Assembly (NCBI RefSeq): GCF_003945595.2
Contig: NW_024104525.1
Location: forward strand, 529,989 to 593,988
DNA from: Pipra filicauda
Taxonomy: Eukaryota; Chordata; Aves; Passeriformes; Pipridae
DNA: 64,000 nt
Reading direction: 5' to 3'
The notes beneath the pieces were generated by a model. The model saw only the letters and a program-made list of their open reading frames with translations, was not told the origin of the DNA and searched no databases. Both the position numbers and the translations under genes were made by a program. This document shows, one piece after another, positions 13,476-26,400 of the stretch (positions within the stretch are counted from its first letter, which is position 1; each line of letters opens with the position of its first letter).

Positions 13476-13760
13476 TAAGTTGCTCAACACAATATCCAAA
13501 CAAGTTTTGAATATCACCAAGTATGGAGGCTTCACAATCACTCTGGGCAATTTCTTCCAGTGCTTGACCATACTCACAGTGAAAAAGTGTTTTATTGTTC
13601 CACTGTACAACAATTTTATCTTGTCTTGTTAGTGAGCGCCAGTGAGAAGGGTCTGGTTGCATCTCTTTTAATGATCAAATTTTTGCACACATTTATAAGA
13701 TCCCCTGGTGCCTTCTGAATAATCGAGTTTGTTTCAGCCACTCCCCTTATATTGGATGTT
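13476..13760 (-). repeat. CR1 LINE fragment, minus strand
   Basis: Read in reverse, this matches the CR1 end-of-ORF2 and 3' UTR region. Recognisable blocks are GTTGCTCAACA, TTCACAATCACTCTGGGCAA, CCAGTGCTTGACCATACTCA, then TTTATAAGATCCCCTGGTGC. The octamer tail that should lie to its left is missing, and the GC-rich block starts there instead. The 70-codon ORF at 13450-13662 is a decayed piece of this repeat and not a host gene. Confidence 0.85.
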
Positions 13761-16700
13761 ACAGCTATTTAATCATGTTAACGACACTGAAGTCTGGTCT
13801 TAAGACAAGTGTTTATGGGGTTGTAACAGGTTTCTGAATATATTCAGAAGTTTTAATTCCAAATTTGCTCATGAAAATTACAGGATTCTGGATTACATCC
13901 ATTTTGATGAGCAAGTTTAATTCAGCATTAAGATGCAGAACTGCTTAAAAAAAAAAGACATCCAAATGGTGGAGCAGTTTTTCCCATTAAATATTTGTGC
14001 AGTATTTTGAACAGGATCTAATCTTCTTCAGGAATCTACAAAGCAATTGTCAGTAAACCTTATAAATTGATCAATATCTTGCCACTTCAGTTTTTGTGCT
14101 TCCTGTCCATATATCTGATAAAGAACTTGATTTTGGATTAGCAGCAAAATTCAGCCATCACAGAAAGCCTGAGTAATTGTTTCTTTCTTGAAAATTATGG
14201 GATTGGCAAGAAATTTATCTTTACAGTTTGTAATCAGGATTCTATCATTTTCTTTATCCAGCACTTCTATTCCAGTCTGTTGTAATAAACAGATCCTCAG
14301 ATTATAAAACCTTAAGGAGACAGTGATTATCTAGCTTGACTCAGCATAACACAAGTCACAGATTAATTCTTTGAATTAACCTGATTCAACACTAGGAAAA
14401 CATTTCCAGTAGAGCACACATTTTAGTGATGAACTCTCCACCATGGCTTGCGAGTACAGCAGATTATTATCACCAGCATTAAAATTATATTCTGTATTTC
14501 AGATATAAATGACTATTTTGCCAGCATTCGGGCACAAGACCTTATTATACCTCAGCCTGTTAGTCTGAAATGGCAGGATACTGGTTACAGAATGTTTATT
14601 CCAGATCAGTGTAGCTCAAGCAGAGTCTCAGGTTTGAAAATGATGGTGTGATCAATTCTTGTAACTTTACTTATACTTGCTATTCTCTTTTCTGGAATTT
14701 TTGGAGTACTTTAGACCAATTGCCACAATATTGATGAGACTATATTCTTAGTTGGAATGTATGACTAAACATCTGACCTCAATAAATGGTACTCATCACA
14801 GGCTAATACTAGCACAGGACAAGAATCAGGACTAGAATTAATCCCTGTTATACACATGCAATCATTATCTATGGATAATCCTAATTTTGAAACTAGTGGT
14901 GAGTCAGTTTTCACTCCATTTAGTATTTACAACACTGATACATGCCTTAAAGTATCTGCTTTCACTGCATCCTCACTATTATTTATATTAAATTCTCATA
15001 GTATCTCATTTTAAAAGATAAGTCTGTTGTCCATACACCAACCTGAGCTGTCATTTTTTGAAGTCATCTTGATTTCAGCTTTTAAACTATTTTTTAAGTC
15101 CTCTCTAAAATTTCCCGATAGGAAACTGATTTTGTTCTGAATGTGAATATGGAAGAATCACAGTTGCTTACACTGAAATATTAACAATTCTCATTTAATA
15201 GAATTTAATAGAATTATTCTCATTTAATAATTTAATAATATAATAATAATTTATTAATTTAATAATTTAATAATTCTCATTTAATAGAATTTTAGGCCTC
15301 TAAGCAACTTCAGGATGAATGGGAAGGTACTTTGGCTGTCATTCTTTTATTTTGAGGTACTTCAGTGAGAAAATTAAGGTTTGAAGATTTACTCTTAAGA
15401 AACTAAAATAGAAGTTACTTGTCTGAGTCCTTCATAAGCCCCTTTGTAAATCAGCTCTTACAGCAATCATATCAAGAGCACACGATGATATCCACTGCTA
15501 CAGGTTAAATGGGAGGCACAGCTTTAAAGAGTTATAGTAGGCATAGCACCTCTGAATTTATCATTCTAAAGGGATTTGCACGGAACACTTAAACTATCGT
15601 AGGACACAGATCAGACTGTAACGAGTAGTTTTTTTGCTTCATAGACACTTTCCAGTCATGTATATATACAATGGAATTTTCATAGCAGAAGCAACATGAT
15701 CAGAAACAAGCTCATACTTTATTTGCACAATTCAGTGTACTACATTTTAAAAGAATAGTACAACCCTTTTGGAGTGAAGATCAGGACAATAGTAAAAGTG
15801 CTTATGTAGCTTTCCACTCAGAACTTGTGTGAAAACAAATGCAGTAGCCAAGTTTCATGTGTTTTAAATTTATACTGTCTCTGTATCTTTACTACTCTTA
15901 TTTCAATGTTCTCTGGGTATTGAGGAAGACTGTTCCAACTCCAGACAAACCAATTTTGCAGCATTATTAATTTATAAAAGTCTGCAGCTTTTAACACCAC
16001 ATATAATTTAATTCAGTTGCTATAGAAATCTCTATAAGAACACACAAAATAAAAAGAGGCAAAATTATTCTGCCTTACAGTCTAGTTACCTAGAGTGCAC
16101 CCCCCTATAGGGAGAGTGCAATAAGTAACTCTTGTTTATTGTGAGTTAAATTAAACCTTTGTTGTTACTGATTAAATCATTATCTGATTAATTTGTCACG
16201 TATGGAACACAATAAAAAACTAATTGCTTTAATCTTCACAATCAAAGATGTGCCTTGTGAGCGGCAACACAGAATACTTCTTGAACAACTGGAGCCTTTC
16301 TACTTGCTTGTCATTTAGTTTCCCATTGTAACAGTGAACTGCTTTTGAGGTAGGGGATATTACTTTTATCCACAGATTGGATTTGTATGTGATCAATTTA
16401 ATAGAGAGAATGAAAGGATTCGTTCTTAAATTAATATAATACTTCCATGTTATAAAGTAAAAGCAGGAAAGAAAATGTTTTTCATCAGGAAATGTGTTTA
16501 AGGAAACTAGTGGGACAGTTTTTACACTGTATTAAATTTCAACTGGTAGTAAAAAATGAATCAAACAAGATAAATGAATTTCACTATCTAGTTTATTGCT
16601 TCATTAGAAGAATTTTACTTACATGTTTACTTGAAGAAAAGGTATATATTCTATATCTCAGATATATCAGGGGGTTTTAATTCTCTGCTGTTATTTGCAA

Positions 16701-17600
16701 TATGAACTTAATTACCAAATAAATATTTGATTCAGACACTAAGGGTGAATGTATTATTAGTTTATTTTAGGACATGGCATACTATTCTTAGGAAACTTGT
16801 ACAAGGTATGAATATTGGAAGTACCTGAAATGCAGATTTAACAAAAAGACAATACTATTTTCTGAAAGGTAATTATAGTTTGACTGTTAGAAAACAGCAC
16901 AGTGCAATGTTTTATTTAACCAAGTAAAGTCCGATATTGTGTACTATGTATTCTATAGGTAATACATTGCATTTTCTACTCTTCAGTAAACTTAATTATG
17001 CCATTCCACTACATATTAATGAGGAAAAGCATATGTGTGGCTGTGGGAGAGTCAGTTTATCAGATTATCACCTTGACATGCTTGACCATAGGTGCACTTT
17101 AGGGTCAAGGATATGTTCTGGATTTTCACAGTAAGATCTTAAAAATTGCACCAATCAATTCCAGCATTTATTAAGACAAAATTGCAACTAGTCACTCAGT
17201 CACAGCAAATAAATCTACAAGCAGTGGCAACTTAAAGGAAAATTACGTTATAAGGTGCATGCATTAGAATACTTCAGAAGCTAGAACTGTGAATTCCAGC
17301 TTGAGCAGAGGTTATGTTTTTATTTCATAAGATCTCAATTTGGCAAAACCAGTATGGTACCTAAAGCTCATACTAAGAAGTCTAATTCACAGTTTAGTCT
17401 CTTTGTCAAGAATATGCTCTTCATATTTGAAATCTTATAACCTTAATAATAGATTCCTATGAAGAAGTCATTTGTGTTGATATTTCTTCAGAATTAAGAA
17501 TAAATTTATCATAACTTTTCATGGTATATGTAGCAGCTTACATGCATTTTATTTGCAAGCTTTTCAGATTAAGGGTTGGCTAAATGCCATGACTAGATAT
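13761..17600. other. AT-rich non-coding DNA
   Basis: No gene seen. An AT-rich duplicated segment lies at 15187-15293 (listed separately). The segment around 16100-16310 is somewhat less monotonous and has several TAAT-type motifs, but I have no basis for calling it an enhancer. Confidence 0.65.
15187..15293. repeat. Direct duplication around a (TTTAATAA)-type AT tract
   Basis: The block AATTCTCATTTAATAGAATT occurs at both ends of the interval, and a partial third copy (ATTCTCATTTAATAAT) lies between them. The rest is TTTAATAAT/TAATAATAA low complexity. This looks like replication slippage. Confidence 0.85.
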
Positions 17601-18181
17601 TGTAGTTTACCCTGGTAGGCAGCACAGCCCCATGCAACCACTTGTTCATTCCAATCCAGTGATATGAGAGAGATAGTCAAAAGGCTAAGTGAGAAACAAC
17701 TCTTGGGTTCAGATAAAGACAGTTTGGTAGGTAAAGCAAAAGCCAAAAATCAAAACAAGGAATTAATTCACCACTTCCCATGGGCAGGCAGGTGTTCAGC
17801 CATTTCCAGGAGAGCAGGGATCCATCACACCTAATGGTGATGTGGGAAGACAAATGCAATAGCTCTGAAGGTCTCCCCCTTCCTTCTTCTTCCCCCACTT
17901 TTATATGTTGAACATATCACCATAAAGTAGGGGATATCTTTTTGGTCAGTTGGGGTCAGCTGTCCCAGCTGTATCCCCTCCCAATCTCCTGAGAAATTCC
18001 AGCCTCCTCACTGGTGCGGTAGAGTGAGAAGCAAAAAAGGCTTTGACCCCGTGTCAGCACCTCTCAGCAATAATGAAAACATCTCTATGTTATCAAGGCT
18101 CTTTTTCAGGACAAATTCAAAACAGAACACCACACATGCTACTGTGAAGAAATTAACTCTATCCCAGCCAAAACCAGTGCA
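17601..18181 (-). mobile_element. Solo LTR of an avian endogenous retrovirus (family A)
   Basis: The sense strand is the minus strand. It begins TGCACTGGTTTTGGCTGGGA at 18181 and ends near GGTAAACTACA at 17601, so the ends are TG...CA. It matches from memory a very common bird LTR whose sense strand opens with GGTTTTGGCTGGGATAGAGT. Within it are GACAGCTGACCCCAACTGAC and a TATA box (ACATATAAAAG, about 17899-17909). The polyadenylation signal region near 17720 reads ACCAAA where related copies have ATTAAA, so it is damaged. I see no internal retroviral genes, consistent with LTR-LTR recombination. No clean target duplication is visible (GATAT before, CTAAA after). Confidence 0.85.
17899..17909 (-). 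promoter_or_regulatory. LTR TATA box
   Basis: ACATATAAAAG on the minus strand sits between the U3-like region (from 18181) and the R-like region of the solo LTR. It is expected to be the old viral promoter. There is no evidence that it is active now. Confidence 0.55.
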
Positions 18182-21069
18182 CTAAAGAACCAGAAAAGAT
18201 TGATTTTAAAATCAATTTTGTTGTCTGTTCTTTTACCTCTAAAGAACACATCTCTTAAATAAAATTTTTTAAAAAAAGAAAATAATTGCATGATACAAAT
18301 TATTTTGTACTGTGTAACAGTTAGGTTATGTAAAATGCATTTGGCAGTGGACATTAGACTTGACTAAAAAGATAAAAGTAAGATTTCTGACCTGAGATTC
18401 CAAATATCAGCTTCACTGATTACTTCAGGTTCTCTTATATCATGGAATTTTGTGTGTATTTTTCAATAAAACTACAGCACAAATCCAATCACATCAATAT
18501 TAGTAATAGAGATTATAGTGAAATCAGACTGAAACAATAGATGAAATTAGAGGTAGGAGACCTTAAGAGTCCAGAAGAATGGAAGAAGTTTGCTTATGTC
18601 AAAACATATTTGACACAAAGAATGATACATACTATACTGAATAATAGCAACAATGAAAATAATAACAATAATGGCTAAAAGCAAAGTGAACCTGACACAA
18701 CTTGGCATAATTTAGTTCTAACTGTAACATACTATACAAAATAAAATGCAAATTTCTTCTTATCAGTAAAATATGAAGATGTTTTTGCTTAAAAACTGGT
18801 TTGGTTTGCATTATTTTCTGCTCTGCAAATACTAGGGGTCTTTGCATAATGTAAGATCTACTCTTGAAACTTCTGTTCTTCAAAGAGCACTTTAGCTGTG
18901 TGATGAACAATCAGCATACCTCTAGTATTCTCATCAAGCCTTAAGTATTTTGTTATACTGTTGCTGTTCTGATTTTTCAGTGTCCTCCAGTTTTGTGCCA
19001 AGTTCACCAAAACACACTTTGTGGAAATGTTTTACAGATTTTGAAAGCTATAATTTCAAATATGCATCCCACAATACAGCTAAAACATTGACATTAGACT
19101 TTTATTGTACTTTCCATGTGAGTCAATTTATAGCTCAACAGAGTATTAATTCTGTTTTTCTTTCTCTAAAAAATACATTCCGCAAAATGCACTGGAGTAA
19201 ATTACACATGAACTTTTTACTATTTGTTCAGATTGATTTTAAAAACACAAGTAAATATGAAAATGCAAATGAAATAAGCTGCCGGGCACTGATAAGTGAC
19301 TCAGAGCAACTTCAAACATTTCTATTAAAGTAAAACACTGTACTTCTCACTGTTGACATGCGTTATCTATTCAGCCACTGCAACATGGTGCTCTTTTTGT
19401 TCCATGGCATGTAGTACCAGCCTGTAGATTTTTTTTGGTAGTAACAATAGAAACCAGGACCTAAAAGTTGCCCTAGCAAGCAACTGTGTTATCTTCTGAT
19501 AATGCAGAAGTGTTATACATACTCACTGTGACAATGAGCATTTGGTGTTTTTCAGCAATTCAAATTGCTCTGTGCATTATATTATTCTATATTTACTAAT
19601 TAGAGATTAGTGCCTAAAAATGACCAGTACAAACCTCGAGGGACAAAAACACAGAAAGAAATTGTAAATTAATGGTATAAACTGAAAAAGACAACAAATT
19701 ATGAAAATTTTAACACTTTTCAGTGTATTCAGCTAAAACGAAACAAACAAATAAATAAAATTCGACCTACATTTCCTTTGTAAAAAATTATTGTATTATG
19801 CTGAATGTTGAAGTAACAGCTCTTCTGCTGTATAATCCAAACCCACTGACAAATAAGAAAAATGAGCATTATGAATACGGAAGTGCTGTAGAAGCCTTAT
19901 GCAGTATTACTGGAAGGTCAGCTTACTGAAGGTCCCTTTCTGAATAACACAGCTCTTACATTTCCAGGAGTTCTTCTGTCTGGTTTCCAACAAGTTTGCT
20001 GTCACTTTCCTGACAATTAGAGTGTCCACCACATGATTGTTGAGATTTTGAGTTTGGGGCTAGGAATTAAAAATAATATATAAACTGTTAATGAGGCACT
20101 GTATTCATGTTTTACTAGTCTTGTGATTACAGAAATATAAATTTAATACCTTCTTATTTAAAAGGTTTCCTGGTTTATATGGAAATGTATTAATCAGCTT
20201 CCAAGCTCAAATACTTGCATTATACACTGAAGATTAGAATACTAATTTGACTATTTAAAGACAGCAACACTGTTACAGAAAACTGCAATGGAGTTTTTAG
20301 ATGAAATACGTAAAGTGATATAAATACAGGAATCAAACCCCATAAAGTTTGAAGAGGAACATTCAAGTGTAGGGGCCTGCTTGGACTTTGTTAAGTGGTG
20401 AATTTATTCTCTTCCTTGCACAGGAGTAGTTAATCTCAGAGTCTTCAAATGAAGAATCAGAATCAATTCCACTCTTCTAAACTAAAATCAACTCCCACAT
20501 GGAAATAAGTTTTGTGTTATGACTACAGTGGCTACAATTATTTTCAGCCTGAGATACTTTTGCAGTTTTCATAAGTACAAAGAAAACCATCTAGCTATTC
20601 TGATATAGCCTTGATTATTTCAGCAGTAAATTGAAGTTGAAGGGTAATTGTCATACTGCTTTTCATTTTCATGGCATATAACTAGCCTTCTCTTTCCTTG
20701 TTTCCTTCCCTTTCACTTTCCTATTTTCTTGGTTAATCCTGCATTCTCTCTCAAACGGTACACCTTAATTTCCAGGATATCAGTGTGTGTATTAGTTAAT
20801 TTCACTAAAACAGTATTTCATCTAGACTTACTTTTGTTTTTAAACTCACTTCCCTTTCTAGACTCCCTTTTATATCAGTAGCAAGCTTACAAGATCTTAC
20901 TATAATCCCAATAACCCTAATCTCTTTTTCTTTATTTGTGTTTGAGAGATAGATTTTTTTAAAATTTGTTCAAGGTATGACCCAACCTCCTTGTTGTTGT
21001 CACAATCATCATTAAATAACTCCATCACATTAACTCATGTCAAAACTCATGTCAGTGAGGCAAAGTTCC
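18182..21069. other. AT-rich non-coding DNA
   Basis: It contains a perfect 18-bp palindrome at 18199-18216 just outside the LTR. A 127-codon ORF at 18950-19333 (plus) has no recognisable domain, no repeat relationship and an AT-driven composition (F, S, K, N rich), so I do not call it a gene. Nothing else is recognised. Confidence 0.6.
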
Positions 21070-21566
21070 TAGCAACTGGAAAAAGGGGAACATCACAATA
21101 ATTTTTAAAAGGAGTAAAAAGGAGGACCTTGGAAACTACTAAAAGTCAGCTTCAACTTGTGAGCAGAAGATCGTGGAACAGATTGTCATGGAAGATACAT
21201 CAAAACATATGGAAGACAGAGAAGTAGACATAGCAAACATGTCTTCGCCAAGGGCAAATTTTACCTGACTAATCTAGTGCCCTTTATGATGGAGTAACTG
21301 CATCAGTGGGCAAGGGAAGATCTACTGATACTATCTACCTGAACTTCTGCAGGGTCCTTGATATGGCCTTCCACAACATGCTTCCTTTTAAGTTGAAGAG
21401 GCATGAAATGAATGATGGACAGATTATTTAGATGGATAAGGAATTGAACAGAGAGCTGTGTCCAAGAAGTTACAGTCCTTTTACCTTGCCCAATGTCCAA
21501 GGGAAAATCAGTAACAGGTGGTGTCAATCAGAGGTCTGAACTGGGACAAATACTATTCAATACTTT
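21070..21566 (+). pseudogene. CR1 ORF2 reverse-transcriptase remnant
   Basis: This is a decayed stretch of the CR1 LINE reverse-transcriptase coding region. Recognisable blocks in order are the ACTGGAAAAAGGGGAACATC segment, a GGAAACTACTAAAAGTCAGC segment, a CAAGGGCAAATTTTACCTGA segment, CATCTACCTGAACTTCTGC (intact CR1 encodes IYLDFCKAFD nearby), CAACATGCTTCC, GATAAGGAATTG, and CTGGGACAAATACTATTCAA. In-frame stops (for example TAA after GGAAACTAC) and indels make it non-functional. It ends abruptly where a minus-strand CR1 tail begins. In a complete CR1, ORF2 encodes an endonuclease and a reverse transcriptase, and only the middle of the latter survives here. Confidence 0.88.
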
Positions 21567-21718
21567 GGAATCTTAGAATCAAGGAAGGGTTTGGGTTGGA
21601 AGAGACCTTTAAAGATCATCTTGTTCACCGTCCTTGCCATGAGCACAGACACTTTTTACTAGATCAGGCTTCTCAAAGCCCCATCCAACCTGACCTTGAA
21701 CACTTCCTTTGATGGGGA
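21567..21718 (-). repeat. CR1 3' end inserted in opposite orientation
   Basis: Read in reverse this is a CR1 3' UTR. The octamer tail lies on the left (GGAATCTTAGAATCAAGG), followed by GGGTTTGGGTTGGAAGAGAC, CTTTAAAGATCATCTTG, GCTTCTCAAAGCCCCATCCA and CCTGACCTTGAACACTTCC. It is cut off at GATGGGG. It separates the plus-strand RT remnant from a plus-strand CR1 tail. Confidence 0.88.
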
Positions 21719-21737
21719 ATTCTATGATTCTGTGATT
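21719..21737 (+). repeat. CR1 3'-terminal octamers
   Basis: ATTCTATG ATTCTGTG ATT is the terminal octamer repeat of a plus-strand CR1. It may be the tail of the element whose RT region lies at 21070-21566, with everything between lost or replaced. Confidence 0.65.
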
Positions 21738-24700
21738 AATTAAGCACAAGTTTCTATCCAATACCATGAAACTTACTTAGCCAGTGTAAAAAGTGAACAT
21801 CAGAAGTGAACATTAAATCATTCACAATATTTGCAATCTTCTCATTGTAAGTATTGTAATAAAATCATGTATACAAATGTGTATTTTAAAAAATTTCTGG
21901 ACTTCTTTTTGTCTTGATTTAAGCTTTATTTTCTTCTCATATTGTTTCAATGTCCATTGACTGTCATTAATTTATTTGCTCTGAGGAAATCTTCTTGATC
22001 ATATCAATTTATAAGTAATAGAGACAAAAATGTCAGAGGCAGGCTGAGAAGTGAAATCATTGAAGAAATCAAGATCATATTCAAATTTAGAGGTATATCT
22101 AAATCTTTGAAAAATCAAAGTAGATATTAAACTAATAATGGCACACTTGAGAATGGGAAGTTTTTGAAGGATGTGCTATGTTAGAAACCCAAAGAGGAAG
22201 AGGAAAAGAGGAGGATACTCCCCTGGTAAAGCAGAATCAATCACAATTACAGAAGAGATAGGAGAGAGAAGACCTGAAATTATACGAAAATGATTTGAAG
22301 GAAAATTAACTGTCTAAATAATTCATGATTTTAAGGAAGAGTTAGACTAGTGAAGTAAAGATGGTTAGAAAAAACTTATTAGCCATGATCAATCAAGTGA
22401 GGAGAAAACAAATAAGAAATGTATTAAGATGGAGTTGTAGAAGAAGTAGTAATTTCAGGTAATAAATAAAAGTCACATATAAATGAACAAGATTACGAGG
22501 TGTTTTGTAAGGACTGATAAGACTTATCTATAAAACACATCTACTGCTTACTGTTTGCTACTGTGCTTCTTAATAGGTTTAGAATGATAAAGTAAGGGAA
22601 ATGATAGATATGTTCGTACTGCAAATGGTTATGGAATAAGCTTACTTCTGAATAAAGAAAGCTACGGGGTGCTGTTAAAATTCAGTAGTTAATATATTGA
22701 TTTTTAAACAGTGAATGGTAAACAATAATCAGCAAACATTAATATTCATACCAATGCTAACATTTTTGTATTATAAATAGTGATACTTAAACAAGCAAAC
22801 AAACAAAACCCCCAACAAACTGTGGTAAAATAGAAGTGGTAGATGTTAAACAAAAGCTCCACTGAAGACAACATGATGTTTTTCTAGGCTCAATTACTCT
22901 TTTTCAGAATAAAATCATTACTATTAGAACTTATGTTCAATATTTGATGTTAATGAAATTACTTGATTTGAAAATTAATATTGCTCTTATTAAAAAAAAT
23001 CAACATTAACATGCATATCAGATCATCTTTTTCTTGTCAAGTGGTCAGTCCCAGTTTAGAATGACTTTTTGTCAGCCATGATCCTACTGGGTTGAGAAAT
23101 TATCAACATTTCAATGACTAGAAACATTCCATTTTTTTCTAATTTAATATTACAGATGAACAACTTATAAACCAAACTTTCTTAATCAATTTAAAACTCT
23201 ATGTCCCTGACCACTTTGGCTGTTCTTCCCTTCACATACTCCACATATTTTTTAGCTGTGGATGCACAGAATTTCAAATGAAATTCCATCTTTCTTTGTA
23301 TACTGGCACTGATATTTCTCTAGCCCTACCAAAACAGAACATTTTTAAGTTTCCCTCTAGTGGTTTTTCTTATGTTTCTTTGGTGGTCTTTTCATAGTCT
23401 GTGATTTTCAGATACACTCAGAAGAGAAATCATGACTTCAGTAATACTGGGTGATTCGGCTAACCAACATCCTATTTGATAGAATAATTCAAGGTTTCTA
23501 GTAAGATCTAGTTAATATTGACAATTGGGTCCAAAGTATGATTCTTCTCATTCTGAACTGACACGACCTTGACCCTGAAAATGTCTCTTTCTTGAGTACT
23601 GAAAGAGTCTAAACTAAAGTACAGACTACTGTAACAGTCTACATTGCAGATGTCTGAAAAAAGATTAATTGAATCTCACTTTTTGATGCAATATATTCTG
23701 TTGCTTAATTAGGTAGTTTGGTACTTTTAAATATTACACATTCTTTTGGTGGAATTTTGTCTTAAAAAAAAGGAGAAATATAGAAGTTTGCAGTATTTTT
23801 ATTGTGGGTTATTTTCCTGCAGCATAGTTGGAGCTAGCCAAATTATTTGATCTTCCTTTCCAAAATCATGTGAACACAGCAGATATAAAATTAATTAAAT
23901 CAAATCAAACAAATATGACTTATTTTACACGATTTTGATTCCATCCAATTAAGATCCAGGAAGTGCCAAAGCTTAATTTTTCTGATGGGTCTTTAATGCC
24001 TTATACAAATTAACAGTGATTATTCATTATGTTAGTTCTTAGACAAGGTCAAATGTGAATTCTGTGCAAATAGATAACAAAATGTGCAGGACTAGCTGTT
24101 TTGAACAAGCCCTTGAATGCAAACAGTGTCTGTTTTGATTATGCATTTCTAATTCAGCTAGGAAATGAAAGAAATATGTGACTTGTAGCTCAAGAAATGT
24201 TAACCTTGTTGGTCCTACTTTCATTTTATAGGAAATTTGTAGAAAAATTAACTGTATTTTCCACCATAAGTTTAATAGTGTGGATATCTTAAACTGCTTT
24301 GGAATAATGTAATCTTATTACTGTATGTATTTACACATTTAGCAATTATGACATGCCTTTGGGTGTAGTGTGATGAATATATTCTATACCCTTAGTATAA
24401 ACAGGCCCACAGCAGGTTTATGCAACAAGATGTTTTGTTTAAGAGATTATATAATAATTCTGAATAATTTTTTTTAGTATACATGATTTTACTCATGTGA
24501 ATTGATTTTGCTTTTTCCATAAAGTAAGTAACAGTGGTTATACAGAATAAGATCTTTTCAGCAGATATGTACTCCCATATGACACGTAGTCTTGTTCCAT
24601 CCATACTTACAAATCAGATTCTGAGAACAAGAGAGAGCTGGTTTGCCTTAGATCTTTTCTGTATATTCTGGATCTTTCTTTGTATGTTTTGGGGAGCACT

Positions 24701-25458
24701 ACCTTCTTTGCAGGAAAGGGTCTAAAAATCTTCTATGATATTCTCTGAAATGGTGTCCTAGTCTTAGTATGTAACTCACGTCTATTGAGAAATAAGTCTA
24801 ATTATCCATAATTTCAAAGCAGATCCCTATTTATAATGCATGATATAGTCCATCAGGAAAACACTGGATACCTATAAGGAAATCACTGTGGTATGGCTAT
24901 GTCTCATTGATGGTGATAAGTCATTAAAGTAGGAGGGAGGGGCACAGTATGAGGAGAACAATCTGGTGAGTCAGTGCTTTTGGAATATTGATAAAAGATT
25001 CACTTAAGTATGGAATGGTCAATGTTTTTTTTTAAGCAATCAATTTATTGCATTAACTTCGTTTTTCAGTTTTTGCACTGGAGAATGTTTCTTGGATGCT
25101 GACAAATTAACAGAAGTTTTTTGAACCTCTTGAAAACAGGAAGATGAAATATATGATTTAGATCCTGATATTACAGTATTAGGACCTCAGAGTAATTGGC
25201 ACTTAGTCACATGCACCTTCACACCTTCCTAATGTGACACGCATGTAACAAATATCTGGCTTTTTCCTTCTTTTTAGGCCTGTCCAAATTTTTATTCTGA
25301 TATGTATTTTTCAACTTAGATTCATGAAAAGCTCATTAGGCTTGTGATAACTTTGAAATACTGCATAGAAGGAAAGGAATCAAGCCTCTTTCTGTTTTAT
25401 TAATTATACTTAATAGAGGTTTCAAAAATTTTCTCATTCTAGGCAGGTGTTTAAAACA
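21738..25458. other. AT-rich non-coding DNA
   Basis: No gene or transposon recognised. The interval has A/C-rich low complexity near 22790-22820. ORFs are all under 75 codons. Confidence 0.65.

Positions 25459-25496
<38 letters not shown>
25459..25496 (+). repeat. (AAT)n microsatellite
   Basis: About twelve uninterrupted ATA/AAT units. Its purity suggests it is likely to vary in length between individuals. Confidence 0.97.
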
Positions 25497-26214
25497 TCTT
25501 ACCATCAGCTTTTGCCTTGGTATATTCTAATGTATAGTAATGACTCCTGCTCTTCAGAAGATATATTTGGACTCTGGATCTAAGTGCGTATGTAGATACT
25601 TTCCTTTGATCTTGAGTTCTACCTCAAGATCCTTAAAACACTGCTACAAAGAGGACTCCAGACAACTTTCTGTAGCTGTCAAACATTTCTTACTGGCTAA
25701 CACTCGGAGCCTTCCTATTGCTAGTTTAGTACAGTTGTGACAAACACTTAAAATTTTCTCCATGGATAACTTGGCATGTAACTGTGAAATTTATCTCTAG
25801 ACAGACATCTGAAAAGTAGTTGTTTTGCTCTCAATATGGAAACAGCTGTATCCTATTTTACATGTATTCTTTAGGCTTTTATTTGACCTCAAACAAAATC
25901 AAGAAGGAAGTTCAAGGTCAGATATCTTAATCCTAAAACTCTTTCTCTCACTCTTTTACTACGTAAATTGAACTGGGTTCTGGGAAATAAATAATTTTCA
26001 ATGCTAACTGGGAGATAAGTTTATCCTCAGTCTTTTTTCCAGACCTAGAATGCCTCTAAAGTAAAAAATTATTCCCAAATGAAATTTGCTTGTTTTGCAA
26101 CAGTGTCACACCATCAGCACTTATTTTGTGTATCATACACGGCTACTGGTAGAACTCACCTCTGCTGTACTGATGCCTACTCAGATGTTCCCCATTAGTA
26201 CCTATTCCCATTGA
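25497..26214. other. AT-rich non-coding DNA
   Basis: No feature recognised. A 66-codon ORF at 25540-25740 has no support. Confidence 0.6.
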
Positions 26215-26400
26215 GACATAATGCATTTTAATTTTGTATAAGCTGAATTTCATCTTCCTGATTGCAGGTCCCACACAAATTTGTCAGGACCATTTAGAAG
26301 TCTGAGCCTTGTTATCAAACTGACATTTCTTTTGGCTGGATGTCATCAGCAAATTTTAGAAGTTAAACTCACTTTTCTATAATACCATTAATGAAAAACT
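26215..26400 (-). repeat. Probable ancient CR1 fragment, minus strand
   Basis: In reverse orientation the order of blocks resembles the CR1 RT region downstream of the catalytic core: AAGCTGAATTTCATCTT, GCAGGTCCCACA, GGATGTCATCAGCAAATTTT and ACCATTAATGAAAAACTG. In younger CR1 copies the last two read as GTGTCATCAGCAAACTT and GTCATTGATGAAGA. Divergence is high, so the limits are approximate and it may extend to about 26150 or 26800. Confidence 0.45.

Noticed and set aside
17591..18191. Target-site duplication for the solo LTR at 17601-18181
   Set aside because: The 5 bases on each side (GATAT and CTAAA) do not match, so none is claimed.
18950..19333. 127-codon ORF on the plus strand
   Set aside because: No domain, AT-driven amino-acid composition and no splice or promoter context, so chance is the simplest explanation.
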